Shown: positions 25,261 through 35,495 of the stretch, piece after piece | Layout: each line of letters starts with the position of its first letter | How positions within the stretch are numbered: position 1 is the stretch's first letter | Source of the DNA: Gonapodya prolifera JEL478 | Taxonomy: Eukaryota; Monoblepharomycota; Monoblepharidomycetes; Monoblepharidales; Gonapodyaceae | Direction: 5' to 3' | DNA: 64,000 nt | Assembly: GCA_001574975.1 (NCBI GenBank) | Contig: KQ965763.1 | Location: 122,765-186,764, forward strand | Translations under genes and position numbers: made by a program | Notes under the pieces: generated by a model | Told to the model about the DNA's origin: nothing | The model's database searches: none | The model's input: the letters and a program-made list of their open reading frames with translations, nothing else

Positions 25261-25333
25261 GGCTGTGGTCACGAAATTGGCCACCGCCCGTGTTTCAGGT
25301 TTCGCCCACACGCTTTCGCTTTGAGTTGCAGCA

Positions 25334-27791
25334 ATGTCATCCCCTACACGACCTGCGCCTTCACTGTCCGACAATGAGCAGCCGCTGTCTCCATCTCCAC
25401 AAACGTCACCGTCGATTCCACTCCCCAGCGATCCGCAGCTCCCGCAAAATATCGCAGCACCAACTCACGAGTTGTTGCTGGTTTCAACGACGTCTGTACC
25501 ACTGCTACCTCGAGCAGCGGCAGTCCCGTCCCGCTCTCCAGCTACAGTGGATATAAACGATATCAACTTATCACTCGACTCATTCCTGCACGATGATGAC
25601 GGGATGAGCGACGATTCTTCGGACGATGAGAACTTCTACGAGCGGTATTTTGGGCGTGACGGTGAGTGCTACCAGTTTGTCAGACACGCGCTATGATTGC
25701 TAAAAGTCGTCCCGTTGAATCCATCACGGCCCCCTGCTCGGAATCAGACCTCGACGACCTTGACGATGATTCTGAAATGAATCACTTTCGAAAGCCTCTG
25801 CGTGAGGTGACGGACGTGGACGTAGACGTGTTCGGTCTGGACATTCAGGCGATCGACTGGTCGCAGCTGCCATGGACGAGGACAGAGTGAGTCTTGGGCA
25901 TTCGACATTTTCGAGAGATTACACAATTTACAGAGCAGCGCAATTACGCAGATTTCGAAACACCCGGATCCAAGGATTTCAAAACTACCGCAACGTCGAG
26001 CTGGACCCAGTCCAAGAAGCGCTCTTCCAACAAGTAGGGTCACCTTCTTTCGCCGACGCTACAGTGGCATATACACAACCAACGCACCAATCCCCTCCCA
26101 CCGCTTGTAGTCCGCCCGATCTCCCCTCTCCCGTACCCCAGCCGCCTTCTACCACTTCCAGCACACCCGCCTTCGCGACCACCCCGCCATCTCGCACTTC
26201 CAGCTCCGCAACCTCGTCTGCGCCACCAGCAAGAACGACGTTTTTTTCGCATGTTTGTGTTCCCATACCCATTCCTTCTTGAACTCCCCTCTCGTCTCAC
26301 CGAACCACTGATCAACCACCCACCCACACTATCAGCACCCACCACCGTCCGCCACATCACCCCCCACACGCAACACGCCTCCCGGCCTGTCATAGATCTG
26401 ACTGAATCCGGCCGCACGGCGTTCCGAATATCGACCATGTGCGCGGCCAACGTAGTGGGTGTTGGGGTTGCGATTGCGGGAGGGTTCAGTGGGGAGTTTG
26501 CGCTAAGGAGGTGGTCCGGAGGCGGCGGGATAGAAGATCAGGGTTCAGTGGGGAACGGGGACCATTGCGGGGATCTGGAGGAGGATGAGTGGAGTATGGA
26601 TGCGGGAGAGAGCGGAACACCGCCCAAACGGCGCAAGACCGTCCGGGACGCCACCAAAGACAGGTCAGCCACGCCGGAAGACTCCCAAATCACGACGGGG
26701 TACTTCAATCGCGACGTGAATGGCATTATCAACAGCATCACCGTGGATCAAAGCCGGTCGGGTGGTGAGTGTCCTGTTTTCTCTTATCATTGGCTCTTCC
26801 ATCAACAAAAATATCTCCTCACCCACTCACCCCACCACTCCAGCCCCCACCGCATACGTCTCATCCAACGACAACGCTGCCCGCCTCGTAGACCTGCATG
26901 CGCTCAAAGTCGTGTCGCGCCTGCAACTTCCGTGGTGCGTCAACTACACCGCGCGCGATCCCGTGACGGGTCTCGTGTGCGTCGTGGGGGATGCGCAGGA
27001 GGCGTGGGTGGTTGATGAGGGGGGGAAAGGTGAGATGTTTGTGTTTTGCGATAACCACATTGCTAGCTTACACAAGATGGTGTTGGTACCCACACCATCG
27101 CCACGCTTCAGTGGTCTCGTTGCTCCGCGGGCACGTCGATTTCTCCTTCGCATGTGCATGGAACCCCACCGGCACCCTCTTGGCCACAGGGAATCAAGAC
27201 CGCACAGCGCGGATCTACGACACGCGTATCCTTCCCCCGACAACATCCACCGAATCCACGCCCACTGTTGCCACCCTGGGAACGCGGATGGGCGCTGTAA
27301 GAAGTCTGAGATTCTCTAGCGACGGAAGGGTCCTGGCCGTTGCGGAGCCGGCGGATTTCGTGCAAGTGTGGGAGTGTGGTGGACGGTGGAGGGGGCAGGA
27401 GATTGATTTCTTTGGGGAGATTGCAGGGATCAGGTGGGTTTGGCTATCCTTCTCAGCATTCCTGCGGAACCTTGGTAACAGCCACCGCAGTTTCGCTCCC
27501 GACGCATCCTCCCTGTTCATCGGAAACTCGGACAACACCTACGGCGGCATCCTCGAATTCTCCCGGACACCGCTTTCGCTCAACTCTGACCACTCTCTGT
27601 TCGTCCGCGGGGAGCGCACTCTGCTGCCCTTGGATGGTGATTTTGGTGTGACGGGTACGAAAGAGAGGACAAATTCGGCAGGTTCCTGGGGTGAGAGTCC
27701 ACCTATGGGGTCTTCAGCGGGCGTGGACGCGATGGCGGTTGGAAGAGGACCGAGCAGGGCGAGACCGTACTGGTATGTGAAGGGGGCGTAG
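25334..27791 (+). CDS. WD-repeat protein of the fungal DUF2415 family
   Basis: Multi-exon gene starting MSSPTRPAPSLSD at 25334. First exons: 25334-25661, 25748-25886, 25934-26033, and one from about 26143. An acidic N-terminus precedes AAQLRRFRNTRIQGFQNY and FYHFQHTR...HFQLRNLV, then ITTGYFNRDVNGIINSIT, a blade with SSNDNAARLVDLHAL, LPWCVNYTARDP, a WD blade (FACAWNPTGTLLATGNQDRT), VRSLRFSSDGRVLAV and the C-terminal QEIDFFGEIAGI...LFIGNSDNTYGGILE. This series matches the conserved fungal WD protein represented by S. pombe SPAC2A9.03. Molecular role unknown. An insert with a basic PPKRRK patch lies in the middle and could be a nuclear signal. Confidence 0.8.
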
Positions 27792-28031
27792 TTGCAGGAG
27801 AGACGTGGATGGGTGCTGCTCAGTGGAATAAGCTCGAATTTTGTTGCTGGAACGACTGGCAATATTAGGAAAAATGTATATAATTTGTGAATAGCATTGA
27901 TCTCGGACGAAGTTTGATTCCACGTCTCATAATTTCCCCCAAAGGTTTAAAAACTTATCAATTTCACGTATGTAACACTTCAGACCCCTTTATCCTTCTA
28001 GAGCAGTGACCCTTGACATCCGGTCGATGAT

Positions 28032-28988
28032 CTAACACACGCCGACCCAGTGTGAAGTTAAGACTGAGAGCCCACTGGCTTCCGCCCACGTCAACACTGT
28101 CGCATTGGTCACATTCGCACAACCCAAAGCTATCCCATTAGCGAGTCCGATCACAAATCCACGACCGATAATCTGGGAGAGGTCATGAATGGTGGGGTCT
28201 AGGAAAGTCACACGAGGGATTGACGCGTTCGAGGAAGTGTTGGCAGTGACAGTGGCATTTGTGGTATTGAGAAGGCCGAACTTGCCTGGATTTGGAGCAT
28301 AAGAAGTCAGTAACGATGTCGTCAAAATAGATGGTTGTGACCCATCGGACAGGTCACCCTCGGCGTAAGAGGACAGATTGCCGGGGATCGGAGAATAGGA
28401 CGGTGAGTTCACCCCTTGTCAAGAGTTAATGCCGCATGGCCGTTTGTCATTTTCGTACTCGCGACGCAAATGGAGCAGATCTACGAAGGACAACCTCATT
28501 TGTACCATTCGGATCCCATATCGGACCTGCGCTCGCGCAATATCCCGGAGGAATCACGGGGTGCTCCTGTACGGTCCACGTGTAGCTCTCGTTCTCCGCG
28601 AGACCGTTGAGGATAACGATTGAAACCTCGGGGACGTTCCCGTGGGTGTTATTGGAAATGGTGCGAAATTCCGTCTTGGACTCAAAGGGGAAGCTGAGGG
28701 CGCAAGGCAGCCAAAGGGACCGTGGGAACGACTGTCACCAAAGATGGAATCGAGCGAAGCCCGGTCGAGAAAACCCGCCACGTACTAGATATTTGCATAG
28801 GCGTATTCCGAGTGGCCTTGAACTGCTCTGAAGGTCAGAGGTTGCTGGCGTTTGAAAATTGCATTCCGTCTCAGCCTGTGAAGGAACTTGAACTCGACAA
28901 GTTCCACTCCGTCCAGGGCTGCATCAGCGATACCTGATACGAGGATCAAGAGCACTGTAGCGTAAAGGAGAAAGGGGTATGATGGCAT
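28032..28988 (-). CDS. Secreted Cu-only-SOD-like protein lacking metal ligands
   Basis: The start at 28988 gives a signal peptide (MPSYPFLLYATVLLILVSG). A middle exon reads SIVILNGLAENESYTWTV, QEHPVIPPGYC and GPIWDPNG. After an intron (GTACAA...AAG) the frame continues YSPIPGNLSSYAEGDLSDG and ends near IIGRGFVIGLANG and GCANV. The layout is that of extracellular fungal Cu-only superoxide dismutases (HxH...GNC...GAH; GDLSG; GRSxVIH...CAN). Here the HxH pair reads QxE-like, GAH reads GPI, and VIH reads VIG, so all four copper histidines appear lost while the disulfide cysteines remain. Therefore probably not an active dismutase. Several Asn-linked glycosylation sites are visible. The first exon junctions are approximate. 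Confidence 0.65.
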
Positions 28989-29283
28989 CGCTTCGGGGAC
29001 GTGGAGAAATGACACTGACAAAGTAGTACTGTTCTGCGGCGAATAACTACTCAAGTGGAACGATGACGTGAGTTCTCTGCACAACAGTCAACACGGTCCG
29101 CCACCGACGACATGTCTTTAGTGGAAGTGACGTAGGACTCAGCATTCCTTCGTACCTCGATTGTTCAACTAGCTTTGTTAGAGAAAGCGTGGAAGAACGA
29201 AACAAACAAAAAAAAAATTACAAGAAGAACCATGGTGCAAATAGAATTGAAATTAAGAAATGGAAGAAGATCTCCTAGAGCCA

Positions 29284-30093
29284 CTAGAACCAAACCTGCC
29301 TGCGACAGTTGACGCTCCCACAAAGACAACCGCTTCGCCTCCCATTATCGCTGTTCTTCCGGGGGGTCTTCGACTCTCCATTACCGCCACCAGCAGCACT
29401 GCTTCCACTCTTTCGGGAATTCTTACGTCCCCGCTTTGAGGTGAAGGGTAAAGGCCGTCTCTTCCGTGTTTTTGAGCTTCCAGCACTGCTTCCCATGGAA
29501 GCATCATCGGAATCCTCGTCTTCCATGTCAACCCCGTATTGGGCCCTTGCACCATCGTAGTCAAAGGTGAGTTCTTCACCCTTGCGGATGTCTTTTGATG
29601 CAAAGGCAGCCAGACGTTGGATGTCCTTATTTTCCGTGTCATAGAAGACAGTTTGGACGAGCAGAGTGGAGTCACAGGAGTGGTTGAAAAACGAGAAACG
29701 TTCCCGTGGCTGAATGCATCGATGGCGCATTTCTTTTGACGATTTAAATGATCAATAAGTATCTGTGAATCCACCTGGCCTCCAAATGCCTGGCTGCTGA
29801 CACGGACCTTCTCATTGAAAAAATCCAAGTCAAAAAAGTAAGAAGTCGAAGGATCCTCCAGATTCTCTTTTATTCGTCGACGGGTCTCAGTGGTTCGAAG
29901 CACAATCCTGATATACTGGCGGGTGAGTCTTCCCAAGGCATTGTAGGGGTGCTTTTGACATCATCCTTGGCAACGCATTGACAGTCACCTGGAGTTTCGA
30001 TGTCGCAGCGTTCACACTCGCAGCCCGCCAGGAAGCCAGGGTCCGGTTTCTTGACTCCCTTGCTGTACTCCATTTCCAAAATGTAGGTGAAAC

Positions 30094-30136
<43 letters not shown>

Positions 30137-30998
30137 GTCCTTCGTTGTCGAACTCGTTCACAGCCCAAAGCTCCCCGACGTCCGTTTGGGGGTGTTTCCA
30201 AGACGCTCACCACTGCGCTTGAGGCTCATTGGAGTCTAATGGGGGATTTTGGAGACTGAGTTCGTACCCTTCACCAGGTATCGGTACCTGTAGTGCAAGA
30301 GATTCGTGTGCCGCAGGTTCAGCAGGCTAACGGGGGGAGAGTGTGTTTGCGTGGCGGCTACATATCGGGCGAAACTTACTTCAGCCGCATAACGCAGAAG
30401 GTAAGAGCAAAACTAACCTTTTCCTTTCCTTTCGACTTTCGACTGTGCGATTTACGGTTCGCCTCTGGATCCTGAGCAGTCCGATCCGATCCAACGGACA
30501 TGTCGTCCCCGGAGTCGTCCGACGACAGAACAGTGACTTCGTCGTCCGAAACATCCCCATCTTCCAACCTCACTTTCTCTTCCAGAACACCGTACGGAGG
30601 ATGTACTTTCAGAGACGTCCAGACCGCTTCGAACTTGTTAATGAGTTTATGGTCAGCCTGCAGGTTCGCTGCGACCTCCCAGGTGTCGAACTCGCGCGGA
30701 TATCCCTTCCACATAATCAAATAGCACGACTTCATCTATCAAAAAGGTGCGACGGGGGGTTCTGTGACACGATGGGATTGATGGCTGAACACAATCTCCA
30801 CCCACCTTGCCGTTGACTTTCCTGTCGGCCTTTCCCTTGATGGCTTCCACCTATTTCAAAAACCTCATTCGAGAACGCCAGTATTGAGGCATCGCGATCG
30901 ATCCAACCCTCGTATTCCTCTTGGGGCTCCGGTTCTTTTGGCACACGTTTGATCGCTGATTTGGCCCTGCGGCTGCTACTGGATCCGCGAATCTCCAT
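29284..30998 (-). CDS. CLR4: CLR4/SUV39-like histone H3K9 methyltransferase (frame-damaged)
   Basis: A chromodomain (VEAIKGKADRKVNGK, then CYLIMWKGYPREFDTWE) is followed by an acidic linker, a pre-SET domain (NEFDNEGLP, poly-Pro, GFTYILEMEY, GCECERCDIETPGDCQC), a SET domain (STSYFFDLDFF, GNVSRF/FNHSC, GEELTFDYDG) with a basic insert, and the post-SET CLCGSVNC. This is the order in Clr4/SUV39H, which writes H3K9 methylation for heterochromatin. Two breaks are seen: a 40-base G run that is out of phase with the flanking exons, and a missing base in an A5 run at 29687-29691 that shifts frame inside NVSRF-NHSC. A start at 30998 is provisional because the junction into the chromodomain is unresolved. 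Either sequence errors or a recently broken gene. Confidence 0.8.
30096..30135. repeat. 40-bp poly-G homopolymer in pre-SET exon
   Basis: An uninterrupted run of 40 G on the plus strand. Read as CCC codons on the coding strand it gives about 13 prolines where SUV39 proteins have a short Pro-containing loop (ExPPxFxYI). With 40 bases the upstream and downstream frames disagree by one base, so the length in the assembly is probably not exact. Confidence 0.9.
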
Positions 30999-31104
30999 GA
31001 TCTTGCACCCGACGTCTCGTTGAAGCCGTGGAAATCGCTCGTGGCGGTGTGGTTGGTGCGGTGGACAACCCGGAGGCCGGGGGCAATTTCATTCACTTGG
31101 TTAG

Positions 31105-32544
31105 TCAGCAACCAACATCCTTTCTTTCTTCCCACCACAGTTCAAAAACTCTTCGAAACAATTTATGCGCTCCAGGCCGCATCGAGTCGACAGACTCTGG
31201 TTGATAGTTCCACGGCTTTCCAAGCGCCGTGAAGTGGGCAAGGTAAGCGACGTCGAAAAGGCGGTCAAGATCGCCGAAGGGCTTAGTGTCGTTTGCCTCC
31301 CAGTGGGAGTTCAACAGTCCGTAGATGTTGGGGAGTACGAGCGCTTCGTTGCCAAACTCTTCATTTCTGATAAAATTGTGAAGGGGGGGGGGAACGTTGA
31401 AAATCGAGGGGTCTTCCTGGTAAATTGGATATGAGAGGACACTCACATGATATCCATGTCGTAGGCGTTTTCAGTGCGCTCCTCGATATGCTTCATTAAC
31501 CTTGCCCAAAGAGCTTCCGAGGGCTCAACAACAAGAAGGGTCGAGGCGACGAAGGGCTGCTTGATCCAATAAGCTCGAGGTGCGGCAACGTCGCACGAGG
31601 GGAGCGCGAAGAGGTGGTCGAGGGACTTGAACACTGGAAATGATCTGATGAGATGTGGAGGCCTCGAGGATCAACGTTCATTTGAGCCCTTACCTAACGT
31701 GTCACTGTCCATGAATATGATACGACGATATTCTGTGAGCTGAAAGACTCGAAGCCTGTGATGAATGTGTGTGATGTGGTGTCGCAAGACGTCAATGTGA
31801 CAATTTATCAACTCACTTCACAAGGACATCGTGATAATAGCCCATCTCGTTGGTAGGCCCTGGAAGAGTCTTGACGGGTTTTGTCTGAAATTTGAACGAG
31901 ACCTCTAGAACAGTGGTCAACAGGAACTAGCAGGTTTGGATGACGTACTGTGACTTTTTGTTTGTTCGCTCTTTCGATAAGCGTTTCAGAAACCAATCCC
32001 GGAACGTACAGCAGTACGTAGTCAATATCATTTGAGGTGTAGAGGAAATCCGTCTTCTCCGCTCCGAATCTCCGGAGACGTTGAATGTTGAGTAAAGCGG
32101 AACATGCATCTGCAATGAACCATTCACATGATGAGCATTGATAAGTCCTGTCGCAGCGGTAGTAGATCACCCACATGAATCCTCAGCTGCGTAAAAAGTA
32201 TATGCAAATCGCTTGCTCCCAGTTGGTGCTGGGCTGAGCTCCTCCGTCTGAGACGGCTCATCACTCGTGACAGCACTTTCAACTATCTCAAGCGAAACAC
32301 CTGCCGCCGACCCAACAACACCCTCCAGAACTCCAATCTGCTTCTGTTCTCCAAACCGCCGCTCCAACACGCGTCGTCTTTCTCCGAAGCTCTCCACGTC
32401 CGCAACCGTCGTTGGCTTGACAAGCACGTCGCGAACGTCCCGCTTTAGAAGTGATGGATCCGCCGATGGGCGAAGCAAGTGTACGGACCCCACGATCGCG
32501 AGAAGAAGAAGGAACGTGGTGCGTAATCGGTACGTGGATCGCAT
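31105..32544 (-). CDS. Glycogenin-like family 8 glycosyltransferase, type II membrane
   Basis: Starts at the first ATG, 32544: a short basic tail then a signal anchor (TYRLRTTFLLLLAIVGSVHLL), so the catalytic part should face the Golgi/ER lumen. GT8 landmarks follow across several exons: FAYTFYAAEDSC, KTDFLYTSNDIDYVLLYVPG, EYRRIIFMDSDTL (the DxD metal/sugar-nucleotide motif), FALPSCDVAAPRAYW, PSEALWARLMKHI, and the last exon EEFGNEALVLPNIYGLLN...HFTALGKPW. This resembles fungal glycogenin-like/alpha-N-acetylglucosamine transferases rather than cytosolic glycogenin because of the anchor. Last exon 31105-31366. Donor sugar cannot be read from the sequence. Confidence 0.85.
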
Positions 32545-32934
32545 GAGTGCGTTCAGCTCGTTCAAAGTTGGACCCTCATCTACACGGCTAACCCGGCTGA
32601 TCTTCACACAACCTCGTAACCCGATTCAGTGGTCGGTTCCTGCTTCGCAGTTCCAGACATGCACGAGGTACGTGATTTAGGTTATTTTGGTGCTCAAACA
32701 CAGCAGCAGAACCGCATGGACGCGGACTTGAGGACTGCTGGGAAGCAATATATTACTTTGTGATATGTATCGGTATTTCATTAATGTTGCGAAACCCCGC
32801 GGACTTGGGTGCCGGCGCTGGGAAGCAGTTTATGCTTCCAACTTTCAAACATCACAAGGTACGACTCCTCGCCAAATCATTGACGTCTCCACCCAAACCT
32901 TCCCACCACACACAAATCCTCCCATCCACACTTT

Positions 32935-33786
32935 CTAATCCTCAAACTCATCACTCCACCACCTCCTCACATCCTCCAAATTCACCCTACTCCCCTTCCC
33001 CTTCCCCTTCCCACACGTAAACGCGCACGTGAACGCCCACCTCTCCCCCGTTTCGACCTTCTCGACCCAATGCACGTTCTCGGCACCGGACGTGAAGCTG
33101 CTCAGGAGTCCGAAAGACGGCTCGACGACCGTGCTGTCGTGGAAAAAGAACCGCCCGCCCGTGAAGTTGGTGTGGAGGGAGGAGAGGTAGATGAGCGCGG
33201 TGTAGGTGAAGGAGCCGTATTGGAGTTTGTCGATGTGGGGGTGCCTGGGACTGGGCCGGGATGGAAACGAGGCGGGTATTAGCGAGCGCTGGCGAGGTCA
33301 AAGATTGTGGGGCCGGGGCGGGGGGAGGTGTGCGTGAGGGCAAGGCGGAAGAGGTCCACGAGGGGGGTCAGGGAGGTGGAGGGGAGATAGGTTGCGTGGC
33401 GGCGGCAGGGGGGTGGTGTGCATCCTGGCGGGATGGTCGCGAATCATGAGCAGATGGATTTGTGTTCGTGTTCCGTGTTTGATTGAGAGCAGGGTGTACG
33501 AACCAGGAACGACCTCGTCCCCAACCCAGGACCCGCCCTTGCACTCCACGTCCCATGTCTTGTCAATCGTTTCATTCGTCCTCACGTACACGGGAGCCGC
33601 CTTGCGGGTCTCGTGGCGGGGGGAATCGGCCGAGGACGGACGGGTTGGAGACGTAAGGTACCACGCGACGATCGCGAGGCATAAGCAGAGTACGGCGCCT
33701 AGAGCGAAGGGCCGTGGGATGGAAGTGGTGCGAAGGGGGACGGAGGATGGCGGTTTGACGGGTCTTTTCGGTTTGGGTTTGGGCAT
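32935..33786 (-). CDS. OGFOD3: OGFOD3-like 2-oxoglutarate/Fe(II) oxygenase
   Basis: Starts MPKPKPKRPVKPP at 33786, followed by a transmembrane anchor (FALGAVLCLCLAIVAWYL), which gives a type II topology as in OGFOD3. The catalytic end is clear: HPHIDKLQYGSFTYTALIYL (the HxD motif), NFTGGRFFFHD, SFTSGAENVHWVEKV (the second iron His) and the Arg in GERWAFTCAF for 2-oxoglutarate. The wording YGSFxYTxLxYL and FTSGxENxHxVEKV is specific to OGFOD3. The middle part (33300-33450) changes frame and must contain introns that were not fixed; the predicted protein is shorter than animal OGFOD3. Substrate unknown in any organism. Confidence 0.8.
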
Positions 33787-34242
33787 TGCGAAGTCAATCC
33801 GCGGCAGAGAGAGGTATTGTCGATTTTGCACAATTTTTAAGGTGACGGAATCTTTGGAGGCATTGAACACGCGGCGATAGACTCATGCAGAAAACCCACT
33901 TCTTCTCCGTCGGTGGGACTATCTCAAATGATCCAAGCTAGGAGAGTTCAAAGCTCACATAATCAACGTTGATTCGAGTACAGAATGTAGTCATAAATCA
34001 CACAAATACCAAAGCTACAGTGGGAAGCACTATGATACAGCCAAAAGTCCGTGGGTAGTCTAAGCTCGCGATCGTCGCCTCTGAGCAGTATCCACATCCA
34101 TAAAATGTCCTGCAACTCGGTGTAAAATATCGCTCCTAATGGTACGTCGAGTAAATCCCCCTCCAAATGCTAATGTACAGGTGAAAGTGAAAGTGGCAGA
34201 GTGAACTCGTTTTGGCGATGTCGATCACATGAAAACGGCGCC
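33787..34242. other. Intergenic, nothing recognised
   Basis: Upstream region of the OGFOD3-like gene. It contains short AT-rich stretches near 33960-34030 but no frame with coding character, repeat or RNA gene. Confidence 0.4.
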
Positions 34243-35046
34243 TCAGATGGGGGACTCTCCGATGCACGGAATGCTCGAAAGCGGGTCCCGACGAGCACCT
34301 GGGGGGATAGTGATGGCGGGGTGGTCTTGAATGGTGAGTTGGTCCGGCGCTGCATCGGAGGGTGCGGACCCGAACAAAACACGCGGGACGTCCGAAGGAA
34401 GGCCGACCGAGTGTGGCGCCGTCCCATGACACGAACGTCCTGCGTCGTGCGGAACCGAGTTCGGGGGTGTTGTCAGCGAGCCTGCTTGAGGCGCGTGTGC
34501 TTGGGAGGGTGCCAAGCTGAGTTCCGCACCGGGAACGAGCGAACCGCCTCTGAGTGGAGCGAGCCTCGGATCAACTCCACCATGGAGCGTTCTGAGCGCT
34601 GCTTCGGAGTTTTGCGGTGTTGTGGGAGCGAGGTTTGCCATGGGAGCGAGGGACGATGCAGCCGAGGAGTGTGGCTCAGGAGCGAAAGTTAAAAGTTGTG
34701 TGGGGTCGGGTGTGCGCCGCTGGGCCAGCCAGAGACAGCGAGGTGCGGGAGACGGAATGAGTTGGAGCAGCCGGTCTTTTTGATACGGGGGCCGGAAAGG
34801 GCGGCTGTTGGTCCTCAGGGCTCCGGAGGTTGACACAAATCACGACATCTTTACTCACTCGCGCAGAAACAGTTCTCGGCAGGGAAGAGCGATCCCGGGC
34901 ACTCTCCGCAGAATTGATCGCTGGATTAGAGTCTTTTGTCGCCGGAGCGTAGAGTTCCAGCCGCGGTAAGCAAATGTTTTTGCGGCGCGACCCTCAAACC
35001 CTCTGCGCAGCAGTGAAACTCGGATCAAGTCAGCGCAAAGTTGCAT
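34243..35046 (-). CDS. Uncertain Ser/Pro/Ala-rich gene
   Basis: A 5' exon from ATG 35046 (MQLCADLIRVSLLRRGFEG, basic and Ser-poor, presequence-like) ends at a GTGAGT donor near 34859. A long open frame, 34836-34243, continues on the same strand, rich in Pro, Ala and Ser with recurring LAP/SLAP tripeptides. The junction between the two was not resolved and there is no recognised domain. It could be a disordered-protein gene or chance reading in GC-rich DNA. Confidence 0.25.
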
Positions 35047-35495
35047 AGTCCGCGGAAACACCGGAACGCGATTTGCCTACCGAGAACAGCAGGTGGGAGA
35101 CCACAGGTAGAGAAAAACGCCACTGTGGCGCGTCAGTCCAGATGCTGCGCCTTGCTCCCCAAAACCTTGTGGGTCTGGCTGATAAACAGCACGTTGTCCC
35201 TAACAGATCCCCCTCCGATGGACACCAAAACATGATTGGCTGCAATTGTTGACCAACAAACATTGACAAATGATTATTCATGTTCATGTTCACTTTAATC
35301 TATGAAACGGACAAACAATCCGGTATGATTTGTAACAGAGAACACTCCCCCACCCAGATCATCGAACCGCACTCAGCCCCCGCCCATACCCGGTATGACG
35401 TATCACACCGTCATGAACAAGGACGCTTCTACCCTCGGCTGCGCCTGGCCCCATGTCCTCCACAGCACCGTGATCTTAATGGTGGAACGGCCTGA
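35047..35495. other. Intergenic, nothing recognised
   Basis: Lies downstream of the copper-fist gene. A local AT-rich segment near 35260-35340 contains repeated ATTCATGTTCATG-like words. No gene is supported. Confidence 0.4.

Noticed and set aside
30835-30850. A 13-nt GTTTTTGAAATAG intron at the start of the chromodomain
   Set aside because: Removing it would restore a chromodomain frame, but the length is not credible; the TAG may be the acceptor of a longer intron whose donor I could not place.
34201-34692. Plus-strand frame of 163 codons opposite the uncertain Ser/Pro gene
   Set aside because: Arg/Cys/Gly-rich composition typical of a GC-rich antisense frame; no domain or splice pattern.
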